Assembly: GCA_022447275.1 (NCBI GenBank)
Contig: JAKVBK010000002.1
Span: 1 to 64,000 of the forward strand
Reading direction: 5' to 3'
DNA from: Oceanicola sp.
GTDB taxonomy: Bacteria; Pseudomonadota; Alphaproteobacteria; Rhodobacterales; Rhodobacteraceae
DNA: 64,000 nucleotides
In this document: positions 17,160 through 26,384 of the stretch, one piece after another
Position numbering within the stretch: position 1 is the stretch's first letter
Layout: each line of letters starts with the position of its first letter
Notes under the pieces: generated by a model
What the model was told of the DNA's origin: nothing
Database searches by the model: none
Seen by the model: only the letters and a program-made list of their open reading frames with translations
Translations under genes and position numbers: made by a program

Positions 17160-17816
17160 CTATTGGGGGCTGCGCGCCCCAAAGATCGCCGAGCCAACCC
17201 GCACATGGGTGGCCCCCAAGGCGATGGCTTTCTCAAAATCGGCAGACATCCCCATGGACAGGCCTGTCAATCCGTTGCGTGCGGCAATCTTGGCCAGCAG
17301 GGCAAAATGCAGGGAGGCTTCTTCCTCGGCGGGGGGGATGCACATGAGGCCCGCAACGGGCAGATCCATGGCGCGGCATTCTGCAACAAAGTCGTCCGCC
17401 TCCGCCGGGGCGATCCCGGCCTTCTGAGGCTCATTGCCCGTGTTGACCTGAACAAACAGCCCGGGGCATGTGCCTTCTTCCTGAGCGATGCGGGCAATCG
17501 CCTTTGCAAGCTTTGGCCTGTCAACGGAGTGGATCCATTGGAACAGGCCAAAGGCCTGGCGGACCTTGTTGGATTGCAAGGGCCCGATCAGATGCAGGTC
17601 GAGCCCGGCATAGTCTTCCAGAAGCGGGGTCCAGCGGCCCGTGGCCTCCTGCACGCGGTTTTCACCATAGGTGCGGTGGCCTGCGTCGAGCACGGCGCGC
17701 ACACGGTCTTCGGGCTGCACCTTCGAGACAGCGATCAGCGTGGTGCTGCCAGTGCTGCGCCCGGCCTTGGTTTCTGCGGCGTGGATGCGTGCGGTGATAT
17801 CTGCCAATCCGCTCAT
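17160..17816 (-). CDS. YggS family pyridoxal phosphate homeostasis protein
   Basis: A 218-residue PLP-binding protein of the alanine-racemase-like TIM-barrel family (PLPBP/YggS/PROSC). The PLP lysine is in TTLIAVSKVQPEDRV, and GENRVQEATGRW, HLIGPLQSNKVRQAF and GLSMGMSADFEKAIALGATHVRVGSAIFG are family hallmarks (split here across the protein). It buffers PLP and affects amino-acid balance. The ATG at 17816 is preceded by AAAGGACG. Convergent with the L,D-transpeptidase, 9 bp apart. Confidence 0.92.
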   Translation of the reverse strand: MSGLADITARIHAAETKAGRSTGSTTLIAVSKVQPEDRVRAVLDAGHRTYGENRVQEATGRWTPLLEDYAGLDLHLIGPLQSNKVRQAFGLFQWIHSVDRPKLAKAIARIAQEEGTCPGLFVQVNTGNEPQKAGIAPAEADDFVAECRAMDLPVAGLMCIPPAEEEASLHFALLAKIAARNGLTGLSMGMSADFEKAIALGATHVRVGSAIFGARSPQ

Positions 17817-18030
17817 GGTGCGTCCTTTGGGAATGGGGCGTGGTGTTGGGTGCCGGTACATCTGCACCAGCCTGCAGGGGGTTGCAAATGGCTTGGTGGC
17901 CTATCGGCATTGCAAATTAGAGCGCTTTGGGCCGCCATCAACGCATACGTGCTCGGGGGAAAAGAGTTGGGGCAAGCGCGGTATGGATGGCCGCACGAAG
18001 TGGCTTCCTTTGAATACCATAGCCCAAAAT

Positions 18031-18057
18031 AAAAAGAGCGGGCCGAAGCCCGCTCTT
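18031..18057 (-). terminator. Rho-independent terminator of the porin gene
   Basis: On the minus strand, stem AAGAGCGGGC / GCCCGCTCTT with a TTCG-type tetraloop and a T5 tail, about 25 bp after the porin stop. Confidence 0.9.
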
Positions 18058-18079
18058 CTGTCAACCAATCCGGGTAGGA

Positions 18080-18952
18080 TCAGAAGGACATTGCCAGACC
18101 GACGTAGTAAGCGTCGGACTCGTTGGTCATCGCCTTAACAGTCAGGCCGCCACCGAGGTCATAGGAAGCGGACAGGTCCCAGGACTCGTCACCCGTGTCC
18201 TGATCGCCGTAGTTGGCAGCGATTGCGATGCCGTTGGCGGTGTAGCCGAGGCCCAGATCCCACTCGCTATCGGTGTCGGAGATCGCCAGCGATGCGTTGA
18301 AGGTGCCGTCGTCGTAAACGCCCTTGAGGGTGTTTTCGCCGGTGTCGGACTCGTTGGTCAGGCTAACTTTGATCTCGGAAGTGATCTGGTAGCCCAGGGT
18401 GATGTCGAACTCACCGGAGTCGTCGGTCGCCAAGGATGCGTCGAACGCGTCAAGCGCATAAGAGATCTTTGCGGACCACTCTTCGCTGTCGCCGGAACCG
18501 TCGATGTCATAGGTCAACGAGAACGAGAACGCGTCGAAGCTGTAGTCGTACTGGATGTCGTGCGAGAAGTCGTCGTTCCACAGGTTGTCGAGGCCGTTGC
18601 GGTCAAACGTCAGCTTGCCCCAGTCGCCGGAGATGAAGACGTTGCCGAAAGATGCAGTGGACAGATCGCCATCATAATCCAGATCGCCAGCGTCGAGATC
18701 GATGTCGTCGCCGTTGCGGAAGGTGATGCTTGCGCCAAACGCCAAGCCGGTATCTGTTTCACCGGACATCGTCGTTGTCAGCGAGATGTTCTGATACATC
18801 TGGGCGCCCGTTGCGCCGTTCAGCGCGCCGCCGGTTGAATCGTCGTTCAGTTCACCGAAACCAACGTTTGCGGAGCCGGAGAAGGTGATGTCGGCTGCTG
18901 CGGCGCCCGCGAATGCGAACGATGCGGCCGATGCGAGAAGAATCTTTTTCAT
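18080..18952 (-). CDS. porin (Rhodobacterales-type outer-membrane beta-barrel)
   Basis: A 290-residue protein that begins MKKILLASAASFAFAGAAAA, a classical signal peptide cleaved before DITFSG. The mature part alternates polar and aromatic residues in many short strands, is very rich in Asp and Gly, and ends in YYVGLAMSF with the C-terminal Phe that BAM recognises. It is smaller than typical 16-strand porins but matches the short acidic porins common in roseobacters. GAGGG lies before the ATG. It has its own strong terminator, as expected of a highly expressed single gene. Selectivity cannot be told from sequence. Confidence 0.88.
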   Translation of the reverse strand: MKKILLASAASFAFAGAAAADITFSGSANVGFGELNDDSTGGALNGATGAQMYQNISLTTTMSGETDTGLAFGASITFRNGDDIDLDAGDLDYDGDLSTASFGNVFISGDWGKLTFDRNGLDNLWNDDFSHDIQYDYSFDAFSFSLTYDIDGSGDSEEWSAKISYALDAFDASLATDDSGEFDITLGYQITSEIKVSLTNESDTGENTLKGVYDDGTFNASLAISDTDSEWDLGLGYTANGIAIAANYGDQDTGDESWDLSASYDLGGGLTVKAMTNESDAYYVGLAMSF

Positions 18953-19236
18953 ATTTTCCCTCGTTAGTATTGATGGGTTCACCGCAATCCGGCACTGCGA
19001 ATTGGGTATGACGACGTTACTCGCTCTGTGGGCCGCGCTTTGCAAGCCGCCAGCCAGCGTTTGGCAACCGTGCTCCTGGAATGGTGCAGCTATGCCACAG
19101 TCGATTTTCGGGCCCGATCCACGCTGGGGAATTTCGAAAAACCTTGTCGCCCCCCAGCCGCTTCGCTACAGGTTTGGATCGAGGGGGCATCCAAGCCATA
19201 CCCACACCGCTGCGAATAGAAAGTGAGACCGGACCA

Positions 19237-19761
19237 ATGGCGATCAGGCGTCTTTTGCGAATTTCCTCTGTATCGGTCTTGTGTCTGGGCCTGGCCGGTT
19301 GTGGCGGCAGTGGCGGTTTTCTGAGCAATCTCAACCCGTTCGATAGCCAAAGCACTGGCAGCGAAGCGCCCAGCGAAAACGTGGCTGTCAATCCAAACCC
19401 GCCGCCCCAGAACCGCCAATCCACCTTTGCGGACCTGTTTGCCAACGTAGATGATCCGAATGTCACCATCGAAGTGAACCGTTTTATCTGGAATGCGGCC
19501 CTCGATGTTTTGAACTTTTTGCCGATTGAATCGGTCGATCCATTCTCTGGCGTGATTGTCATGGGCTATGGCACACCGCCCGGCGGGGGCAGTTCATATC
19601 GTGCTACGGTCTATGTGCAGGATCCCGCGCTTGAAGCCCGATCCTTGCGCGTTGCACTGGCGAGTCGCGGCGGCCCGGTCTCTGCGGAAACCCAGCGCGC
19701 GGTTGAGGATGCGATTCTCACCCGGGCCCGCCAATTGCGCATTGCCAACGGCCGCCTGTAA
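19237..19761 (+). CDS. DUF3576 domain-containing lipoprotein
   Basis: A 174-residue protein with a lipoprotein signal peptide: MAIRRLLRISSVSVLCLGLAGC, lipobox LAGC. The core after residue 70 (FIWNAALDVLNFLPIESVDP, then GYGTPPGGGSSYRATVYVQD and AILTRARQLRIANGRL) is the DUF3576 pattern of alphaproteobacteria, probably an outer-membrane or periplasmic-facing lipoprotein of unknown role. The start at 19237 excludes a 52-codon upstream extension. It precedes leuS by 186 bp. Confidence 0.85.
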   Translation: MAIRRLLRISSVSVLCLGLAGCGGSGGFLSNLNPFDSQSTGSEAPSENVAVNPNPPPQNRQSTFADLFANVDDPNVTIEVNRFIWNAALDVLNFLPIESVDPFSGVIVMGYGTPPGGGSSYRATVYVQDPALEARSLRVALASRGGPVSAETQRAVEDAILTRARQLRIANGRL

Positions 19762-19947
19762 GCGCGGGCGGCAGGTGCAGGCCGAGGCCCGTGTGGCAGC
19801 CGCCGTTATATAACGTGCACCCATCTTTCCTGTTCTGATGCGCCTGTGATGCTGGACCACGCCCCGGCATCGCATTAAGAACGCCTGCGGGCCTGACTGG
19901 CCCTCCGCCCGAATTGCATTGCCGATCCAGCCAAGAGACACGCGCCC

Positions 19948-22494
19948 ATGTCCCGACTGACCCCGTCCGAGATCGAACCCAAGTGGCAAGCTGCGTGGGA
20001 CGCAGCCGGTGTCTTTACCGCCACGCCTGATCCCGCCAAGCAGAAATACTACGTGTTGGAGATGTTCCCCTATCCGTCGGGGCGCATCCATATGGGACAT
20101 GTGCGCAACTACACCATGGGGGATGTGATCGCGCGCTATAAGTCGTCCTGTGGTTTCAGCGTCTTGCACCCGATGGGCTGGGATGCGTTCGGGATGCCCG
20201 CCGAGAATGCCGCAATGGCCACCGGCGGCCATCCCAAGACTTGGACCTACAACAACATTGCCGAGATGCGCGCGCAGATGAAGCCGCTGGGCCTGTCGAT
20301 TGACTGGTCGCGCGAATTTGCCACCTGCGATCCGGAATACTACGGCCAGCAGCAGGCGATGTTCATCGACTTTCTCGAAAAGGGCCTCGTGTATCGCAAG
20401 AACGCCATCGTCAACTGGGACCCGGTGGATATGACCGTGCTTGCCAATGAGCAGGTTGAGGCAGGGCGCGGGTGGCGTTCGGGCGCGCTGGTTGAGCGCA
20501 AAGAACTGACCCAGTGGTTTTTCAAGATCACCGATCACGCGGATGAGTTGCTCTCGGCAATCGATGATCTGAAAGACTGGCCCGAAAAGGTGCGCCTGAT
20601 GCAGGCCAACTGGATCGGCAAGAGCCGCGGCCTCCAATTTGCCTTTGAGCGCACGGATGGGGGCGCCCCGATCGAGGTGTACACCACCCGGCCCGACACC
20701 CTGCTGGGGGCCAGCTTCGTGGGCATATCGCCCGGCCATCCAATCGCCAAAGCCATGGCAGAGGACAACCCGGAGGTGGCCGCATTCATCGCCGAGGCCA
20801 CCAAGGGCGGCACCACAGAGGAAGCGCTGGAAACAGCCCCCAAACTTGGCTTTGACACGGGCCTGAAGGTGAAGCACCCGCTTGACCCGAACTGGGAATT
20901 GCCCGTCTGGATCGCGAATTTCATCCTGATGGACTACGGCACCGGCGCGATCTTTGCCTGCCCGGCCCATGACCAGCGCGATCTCGATTTCTGTCGCAAA
21001 TATGATCTGCCGGTCGTCGATACGTTCTTCGCGCTGGACGATGACACCCCCGTCGCCAATGAAGCTTTCGTGCCGCCCAAGACAGAGAAAGTGAAGTGGG
21101 TGAACCATTTTGCCGGGCTGGATGTGGCGACTGGCCAGGAAGCCATCGATGCCACCGTCGATTTCGCGGAAGCTGCGGGTTGGGGGCAGGGCAAGACACA
21201 GTTCCGCTTGCGGGATTGGGGCCTGAGCCGCCAGCGCTACTGGGGATGTCCGATCCCCGTGGTGCATTGCGAAACCTGCGGCGTGGTGCCCGAGAAGAAG
21301 GAAAACCTGCCGATCGCGCTGCCCGACGATGTGTCGTTCGACGTGCCCGGCAATCCGCTGGATCGCCACCCCACCTGGCGCGATTGCGCCTGCCCGGCCT
21401 GCGGTGCGCCAGCGAAACGTGAGACCGACACGATGGATACGTTCGTCGATTCGTCGTGGTATTTTGCACGCTTCACCGCGCCGCGGGCGGAAACGCCCAC
21501 CGATGCGGATGAGGTTGGCTACTGGATGAATGTCGATCAGTATATCGGCGGGATCGAGCACGCGATCCTGCACCTGCTCTACTCGCGTTTCTTTGCCCGC
21601 GCGATGCATATCTGCGGCCACCTGCCAGACACCGCAAAAGAGCCGTTTGATGCCCTGTTCACGCAAGGCATGGTCACCCATGAGATTTACCAGACGCGCG
21701 ATGGCAATGGCCGTCCGATCTATCACCTGCCCGAAGATGTCGATCTGGACAGCGCCACGGTGAAGGCGACGGGCGAAGCGGTGGAGATTATCCCCTCTGC
21801 CAAGATGTCGAAATCCAAGAAGAATGTGGTTGATCCTCTGGCGATCATCGACGCCTTCGGGGCCGACACCGCCCGCTGGTTCGTCATGTCTGACAGCCCG
21901 CCCGAGCGTGACGTTGAATGGACCGCAGCCGGTGCCGAGGCCGCGTTCAAGCATCTTAGCCGCGTGTATCGACTGGCTGCAGAAGCCGCCGAAAGCACCG
22001 CCCCCGCACACCCGGATGAAGACGTGGCCCTGGCCCGGGCGGCGGCCCGTGCCATCGTTGATGTCACCGCCGGCATTGAGGGCTTTGCGTTCAACACGTC
22101 GGTTGCAAAGCTCTATGCATTCACCAGCGCTGTGCAGAAAAGCAAGGCGGGCGCAGCCGCCAAGCAGGAGGCCATGCGCACGATGGCCAAGCTGATGCAG
22201 CCGATGACGCCCCACCTGGCCGAAGAGATGTGGCATCTGCTGGGCGGTGAGGGCCTTGTGGCTCAGGCGGTTTGGCCAACGGCTGATCCTGCCCTTTTGG
22301 TCGAAGACACGGTGACCCTGCCGATCCAGATCAACGGCAAGCGCAGGGGCGAACTGTCCGTTGCCAAAGATGCGGATAAGGCCAGCATCGAGGCCGCAGT
22401 CCTTGCCACCGAAGTGGTCCAGAAAGCCCTCGATGGCGGCCAGCCCCGAAAGCTGATCGTTGTGCCGGGGCGGATCGTGAACGTTGTCGTGTGA
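19948..22494 (+). CDS. leuS: leucyl-tRNA synthetase
   Basis: An 848-residue class I aminoacyl-tRNA synthetase. It has the HIGH-type [12 protein letters not shown] signature near residue 48, [13 protein letters not shown], the editing CP1 domain ([20 protein letters not shown]), a zinc-like cysteine cluster ([13 protein letters not shown]...[12 protein letters not shown]), and [12 protein letters not shown] near residue 618. The C-terminal anticodon-binding region and [10 protein letters not shown] tail are complete. The downstream lptE start overlaps its last codons, giving the conserved leuS-lptE-holA order. Confidence 0.98.
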   Translation: MSRLTPSEIEPKWQAAWDAAGVFTATPDPAKQKYYVLEMFPYPSGRIHMGHVRNYTMGDVIARYKSSCGFSVLHPMGWDAFGMPAENAAMATGGHPKTWTYNNIAEMRAQMKPLGLSIDWSREFATCDPEYYGQQQAMFIDFLEKGLVYRKNAIVNWDPVDMTVLANEQVEAGRGWRSGALVERKELTQWFFKITDHADELLSAIDDLKDWPEKVRLMQANWIGKSRGLQFAFERTDGGAPIEVYTTRPDTLLGASFVGISPGHPIAKAMAEDNPEVAAFIAEATKGGTTEEALETAPKLGFDTGLKVKHPLDPNWELPVWIANFILMDYGTGAIFACPAHDQRDLDFCRKYDLPVVDTFFALDDDTPVANEAFVPPKTEKVKWVNHFAGLDVATGQEAIDATVDFAEAAGWGQGKTQFRLRDWGLSRQRYWGCPIPVVHCETCGVVPEKKENLPIALPDDVSFDVPGNPLDRHPTWRDCACPACGAPAKRETDTMDTFVDSSWYFARFTAPRAETPTDADEVGYWMNVDQYIGGIEHAILHLLYSRFFARAMHICGHLPDTAKEPFDALFTQGMVTHEIYQTRDGNGRPIYHLPEDVDLDSATVKATGEAVEIIPSAKMSKSKKNVVDPLAIIDAFGADTARWFVMSDSPPERDVEWTAAGAEAAFKHLSRVYRLAAEAAESTAPAHPDEDVALARAAARAIVDVTAGIEGFAFNTSVAKLYAFTSAVQKSKAGAAAKQEAMRTMAKLMQPMTPHLAEEMWHLLGGEGLVAQAVWPTADPALLVEDTVTLPIQINGKRRGELSVAKDADKASIEAAVLATEVVQKALDGGQPRKLIVVPGRIVNVVV

Positions 22495-22996
22495 CGGCAC
22501 GACATATGGGCGCCGCGCGGCGCTGGGGCTTGGGCTGGCTGCCCTTGTGACGGGGGCTGGCTGTGGCTTTACCCCCCTATATGCCCCCGGCGCGCCGGGT
22601 GACCGGCTGCGCGGCCTGCTGGTTGTTACCCCACCCGATGACCGTGCGAGCTTTGCCTTTGCAGCCCAGGTTGAGCAGCTTCTGGGCCGCGTTGACTCTG
22701 GCCCCTACCGGCTGACCTATGCGATCAGCACCAGAACGGAAGATCAGGCCATCACGCCGGATCAGGCCATCCAGCGGATCGCGCTGCTGGGCGCTGTCGA
22801 GTATTCGGTGATCGAGAACGCGACGGGTCGCACGCTGACCTCTGGCCGGCAAACCGCGTTTACGGGCTTCAACACCACCTCCACCATCGTCGCAACGCGC
22901 ACCAGCGCGCGCGATGCGCAAGCCCGCCTGATGGTCTTGCTGGCCAATGCCGTGGTGAGCGAACTTGTTGCCTCGGGCGCGGGCTGGTTGCCGTGA
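22484..22996 (+). CDS. lptE: LPS assembly lipoprotein LptE
   Basis: A 170-residue lipoprotein. The only in-frame start that keeps the full signal peptide is TTG at 22484, which overlaps leuS by 11 bases. The leader [19 protein letters not shown] ends in a lipobox Cys, and [10 protein letters not shown] right after it is the LptE hallmark. LptE plugs the LptD barrel and takes part in LPS delivery to the outer leaflet. The TTG start and overlap suggest that translation is coupled to leuS. It overlaps holA by 4 bases. Confidence 0.9.
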   Translation: MSCDGTTYGRRAALGLGLAALVTGAGCGFTPLYAPGAPGDRLRGLLVVTPPDDRASFAFAAQVEQLLGRVDSGPYRLTYAISTRTEDQAITPDQAIQRIALLGAVEYSVIENATGRTLTSGRQTAFTGFNTTSTIVATRTSARDAQARLMVLLANAVVSELVASGAGWLP

Positions 22997-24018
22997 AGCT
23001 GCAACCGCGGGACGCCCTTGGGGTGCTGCGCAAGCCAGACCCCGCCCGTGCTGGCATCCTGATCTACGGCGCGGACGCCGAGCGGGTGGCCATACGGCGC
23101 CGCACGTTTTTGGAAAACCTGCTTGGCCCCAATGCAGAAGAGGAAATGCGCCTCACCCGTCTGACCGGCGCGGAATTGCGTCGCGATCCCGCGGCCTTGC
23201 AAGACGGGATGCGGGCGGCCGGCTTTTTCCCCGGCCCCCGGGCGGTCTGGGTCGAGGAGGCCACAGACGGGCTGGCGGCGACCTTCGCTGAAGCGCTGGA
23301 CGCGTTCCAGCCGGGCGATGGCGCGATCATTGCCACGGCCGCTTCGCTGAAAGCCTCCTCCAAGCTGCGCAAAGCCTTTGAAGCGGATAAAAGCGCCTAC
23401 GCCCTTGGGGTTTACGATGATCCACCCTCGCGGGCTGAGGTGTCTGCCGAGTTAGAGCGCGCCGGCATTCCCCAACCGCAACCCGATGCGCAGGACGCGC
23501 TCATGGCTTTGGCTGCCAGCGTCCCTCCGGGGGATTTCCGCCAGACGCTCGACAAGATCGCGCTCTACAAGCTCGATGACCCGGCCCCCCTGACGGCGGA
23601 AGAGGTCCAGAAGATGGCCCCGGCCACGGTGGATGCAGATGTGGATGCGCTTCTTCATGCGGTGGCGGAAGGGCAGGTGCGGGAAGTTGGCCCGCTGATG
23701 CGCCGCCTTGAAGGGCAGGGTGTTGCCGCGGTGACCATGTGTATCATGGGGCTGCGCCACTTCCGGATATTGCATGCCGCGGCCTCTGATCCCGGCGGTG
23801 CCGAGGCGGGCATGGGCAAGCTGCGGCCGCCCGTTTTTGGCCCGCGCCGCTCAAGAATGGCGCGTCAGGCAAGTGATTGGGGGCGGGTTCGGCTGGAACA
23901 GGCCCTGCAATCTTTGATCGAAGTCGACATGGTTTTGCGCTCGGCGGGGCGCGTGGCACCAGAGGCCGCATCCGTCGAGCGGCTGTTCATTCGGCTTGCT
24001 ATGCTGCGCGGCCGCTGA
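22993..24018 (+). CDS. holA: DNA polymerase III delta subunit
   Basis: A 341-residue clamp-loader subunit. GTG start at 22993 inside the lptE stop (GTGA). The N-terminal AAA+-like domain lacks a full Walker A, as expected of delta: AGILIYGADAERVAIRRRTF, and later AIIATAASLKASSKLRKAFE. The C-terminal collar domain is present up to VERLFIRLAMLRGR. Delta opens the beta clamp in the replisome. Part of the leuS-lptE-holA unit. Confidence 0.93.
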   Translation: MKLQPRDALGVLRKPDPARAGILIYGADAERVAIRRRTFLENLLGPNAEEEMRLTRLTGAELRRDPAALQDGMRAAGFFPGPRAVWVEEATDGLAATFAEALDAFQPGDGAIIATAASLKASSKLRKAFEADKSAYALGVYDDPPSRAEVSAELERAGIPQPQPDAQDALMALAASVPPGDFRQTLDKIALYKLDDPAPLTAEEVQKMAPATVDADVDALLHAVAEGQVREVGPLMRRLEGQGVAAVTMCIMGLRHFRILHAAASDPGGAEAGMGKLRPPVFGPRRSRMARQASDWGRVRLEQALQSLIEVDMVLRSAGRVAPEAASVERLFIRLAMLRGR

Positions 24019-24065
24019 CAGCGATTGCCCGGCCGCAACGGGGCCAAGAGTGGGGGAGGTTCATC

Positions 24066-24656
24066 ATGGAACTGAAAGTATTTGGCAGCGTGAAAAGCCG
24101 TGCCATGCGGGTGATCTGGATGCTGGAAGAGCTGGAGGTGCCGTTCGAGCATGTCCCGGCTGCGCCACGCTCAGCGGATGTGATGGCCCTGAACGCAACG
24201 GGCAAAGTGCCGGTTCTGCTGGCCGATGGCGTGCCCATCACGGACAGCACCGCAATACTGACCTTTCTTGCCGATCATTTCGGCCGTCTGACGGCCCCTG
24301 CCGGCAGCTTGGAGCGCGCCCGCCAGGACAGCATGACACAGTTCCTGCTGGATGAATTCGACGCGGTGCTCTGGATGGCGTCACGCCACAGCTTTGTCTT
24401 GCCAGAACATCTGCGCCTGCCCGCGATCAAAGACAGCCTGAAATGGGAAATGGAGCGCAGTCAGAACACGCTGCTGGCACGCATGGGCGAAGACGCGTTC
24501 CTGATGGGCGCGCAGATGACAGTGCCCGATATCATCCTCACCCACTGCCTCAGCTGGGCCATCGCCGCCAAATTCCCGGTCGAGACACCCGCGCTGGTGG
24601 CCTATGCCAAGCGGATGCGCGCGCGCCCGGCCTTCAAGCGCGCGGCGGCCCGCTAG
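24066..24656 (+). CDS. glutathione S-transferase family protein
   Basis: A 196-residue protein with an N-terminal thioredoxin-like domain (MELKVFGSVKSRAMRVIWML, then LNATGKVPVLLADGVPITDS with the cis-Pro and the Ser that bind glutathione) and an all-helical C-terminal domain. GGGGGAGG lies before the ATG at 24066; the upstream frame overlaps holA and is not used. Substrate unknown. It may share the holA transcript (47 bp gap). Confidence 0.88.
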   Translation: MELKVFGSVKSRAMRVIWMLEELEVPFEHVPAAPRSADVMALNATGKVPVLLADGVPITDSTAILTFLADHFGRLTAPAGSLERARQDSMTQFLLDEFDAVLWMASRHSFVLPEHLRLPAIKDSLKWEMERSQNTLLARMGEDAFLMGAQMTVPDIILTHCLSWAIAAKFPVETPALVAYAKRMRARPAFKRAAAR

Positions 24657-24663
24657 GCTGGGC

Positions 24664-25845
24664 TCAGGTGTGTGTCTGGGCCCATTGGGCGGCGTGGTGC
24701 CCGGCCCAAAGGCCGGTCGCCAGACAGGCGCTGATCAGATAGCCACCGGTCGGGGCTTCCCAGTCCAACATCTCCCCCGCGCAAAAGACGCCCGCTTTCT
24801 CGCGCAGCATCAGGTTTTCATCGAGGCTGTCCCAACTCAGCCCGCCCGCGGTGGAAATCGCTTCATCAAGCGGGCGCGGACCCTCCAGCCGTGCAGGCAA
24901 AGCCTTGATCCGTCCGGCCAGCGCCGCCGGATCATCTGGCACCCTGTCAGACCACTCCCGCAGAAGGGCAATTTTCGCCGGGTCCAGCCGGGCCGCCTTG
25001 CGCAGATGGTTGTTCAGGCTCGCCTTGCCACGGGGCCGTGCCAAACGCGCCGCAAGGGCTGCCGCGTCGAGGCCGGGTGCAAGATCCAGTTCAAGCGGTG
25101 CGCCCTCCCGCAGCGCTCGCGACACTGTATAAACAGCGCTGCCCTCAAGCCCCCTGCGCGAGATCACGCATTCCCCGGTGGTGCTGTGTGGGCCTGCGCG
25201 CAGGGCGATGGGCTTCAAGGGGCGCCCAAAATGCTTTTCCATGTGCGCAGACCACGCAACGCGGAATCCCATATTCGCAGGCTGAAACGGCAGCGTGCGG
25301 GCGCCGATTTTCTGCAAGTGCGCCACCCAAGCCCCATCCGATCCCAGCCGAGACCAACTGGCACCGCCCAAAGCGAGCACCAGAACATCTGGCGTCAGAT
25401 GGCGTAATCCTTCTGGGGTTTCGATCACCGTGTTGCGCCCCTCCCATCCCTGCCAACGCCACCGGGTCTCAAAGCGGACGCCTTTGGAGGACAGGCGGTT
25501 GAGCCAAGCACGCAGCAGCGGGGAGGCCTTCATGGACAGCGGAAAAACCCGTCCCGAAGAGCCAGTGAACACCTCCTGGCCAAGCGCCCGAGAGAAATCT
25601 TGCACGTCCTCAGGGCCAAAGCTGCGCAGCATGGGGGCCAGCGGCGCTGAGGGATGCATCTTGTGCAGGAACGCCTCGGTATCCTCTGCCATCGTCAGAT
25701 TGAGACCAGACTTGCCTGCCATCAGGAATTTGCGCCCGAAAGACGGCTTGCTGTCTGCAACCGTAACGGCAAGGCCGCCGTCGGCCAGCGCTTCAGCCGC
25801 CATCAACCCTGCAGGTCCGGACCCGATCACCAATGCCTCTGCCAT
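24664..25845 (-). CDS. TIGR03862-type flavoprotein (BaiN/HI0933-like)
   Basis: A 393-residue FAD-dependent protein. It has the Rossmann motif ALVIGSGPAGLMAAEALADG at the N-terminus, then FGRKFLMAGKSGLNLT, a hallmark of HI0933-like flavoproteins, and a C-terminal GVFCAGEMLDWEAPTGGYLI that closes the FAD site. The start is at MAEALVIGSG because GGAGG lies 5 bases upstream; the alternative at 25857 would bury it. Reaction unknown. Convergent with the GST gene, 7 bp apart. Confidence 0.88.
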   Translation of the reverse strand: MAEALVIGSGPAGLMAAEALADGGLAVTVADSKPSFGRKFLMAGKSGLNLTMAEDTEAFLHKMHPSAPLAPMLRSFGPEDVQDFSRALGQEVFTGSSGRVFPLSMKASPLLRAWLNRLSSKGVRFETRWRWQGWEGRNTVIETPEGLRHLTPDVLVLALGGASWSRLGSDGAWVAHLQKIGARTLPFQPANMGFRVAWSAHMEKHFGRPLKPIALRAGPHSTTGECVISRRGLEGSAVYTVSRALREGAPLELDLAPGLDAAALAARLARPRGKASLNNHLRKAARLDPAKIALLREWSDRVPDDPAALAGRIKALPARLEGPRPLDEAISTAGGLSWDSLDENLMLREKAGVFCAGEMLDWEAPTGGYLISACLATGLWAGHHAAQWAQTHT

Positions 25846-25882
25846 GGTTTCCTCCATGCCATAGCGCCCTTGTCAGGGCCGC

Positions 25883-26251
25883 ATGGCAGACCATCCTCGT
25901 TTTATGCCCAAGCGTCGTAACACAAACTGGCCTGATGCAGAGCCCCCTGTGCATGCAGATCCGATCTGCCCTCTGTGCGGGCGGCCCATTCCGCCCCACG
26001 CCCGCCAAAGCTTGCATCATCTGGTGCCGAAACTGCGCGGCGGGAAAGGTGGCCCGACGGTCTTGCTGCACCAAATCTGCCACAACGAAATCCATGCCAC
26101 ATTGACGGAAACCGAACTGGCCCGCGACTATGCCACGATTGAAGCGCTCAAGGCACATCCCCGTTTGGCGCGGTTTCTGGCCTGGGTCGCCAAAAGGCCA
26201 GCTGATTATCATTCCCGCGGTGTCGGCCCCCGGCGCAAGCGCTCGCGCTGA
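25883..26251 (+). CDS. HNH endonuclease family protein
   Basis: A 122-residue basic protein. It has a zinc knuckle CPLCGRPIPPHA, the HHLVPKLRGGKGG that carries the HNH His pair, and a closing ICHNEIHATLTETELAR, giving the CxxC-HH-N-H ββα-metal pattern. This resembles chromosomal HNH proteins of alphaproteobacteria with no known target. It stands alone between a flavoprotein and the repeat downstream of dnaE2. A second in-frame start at 25904 (MPKRRN) is possible. Confidence 0.82.
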   Translation: MADHPRFMPKRRNTNWPDAEPPVHADPICPLCGRPIPPHARQSLHHLVPKLRGGKGGPTVLLHQICHNEIHATLTETELARDYATIEALKAHPRLARFLAWVAKRPADYHSRGVGPRRKRSR

Positions 26252-26277
26252 AGAACGCGATGCTGGCTCCACCCGTC

Positions 26278-26351
26278 TGAACAGGCGAAAGGCGCGTCTT
26301 TGTCTTCAAAATACTCGGGGGGGCCTGCGGCAGCAGGCGGGGCACAGCCCC
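26278..26351 (+). repeat. intergenic repeat copy A (ACTCCGGGG-type, two hairpins)
   Basis: The copy opens with TGAACAGGCG, then the core CTTTGTCTTCAAAATACTC and a G run, then hairpin 1 (CCTGC/GCAGG) and hairpin 2 (GGGGC-ACA-GCCCC). It shares this order with the copy at 30169. It lies immediately downstream of the shortened dnaE2 and may act as a bidirectional terminator. Confidence 0.8.
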
Positions 26352-26384
26352 ATGCCGTCCGCGCGCCCCGGCGCGGATGGCCTC

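Noticed and set aside
19594-22500. 968-codon open frame on the minus strand opposite leuS
   Set aside because: It is the antisense shadow of leuS, rich in His, Arg and Gly with no domains; leuS is complete and certain.
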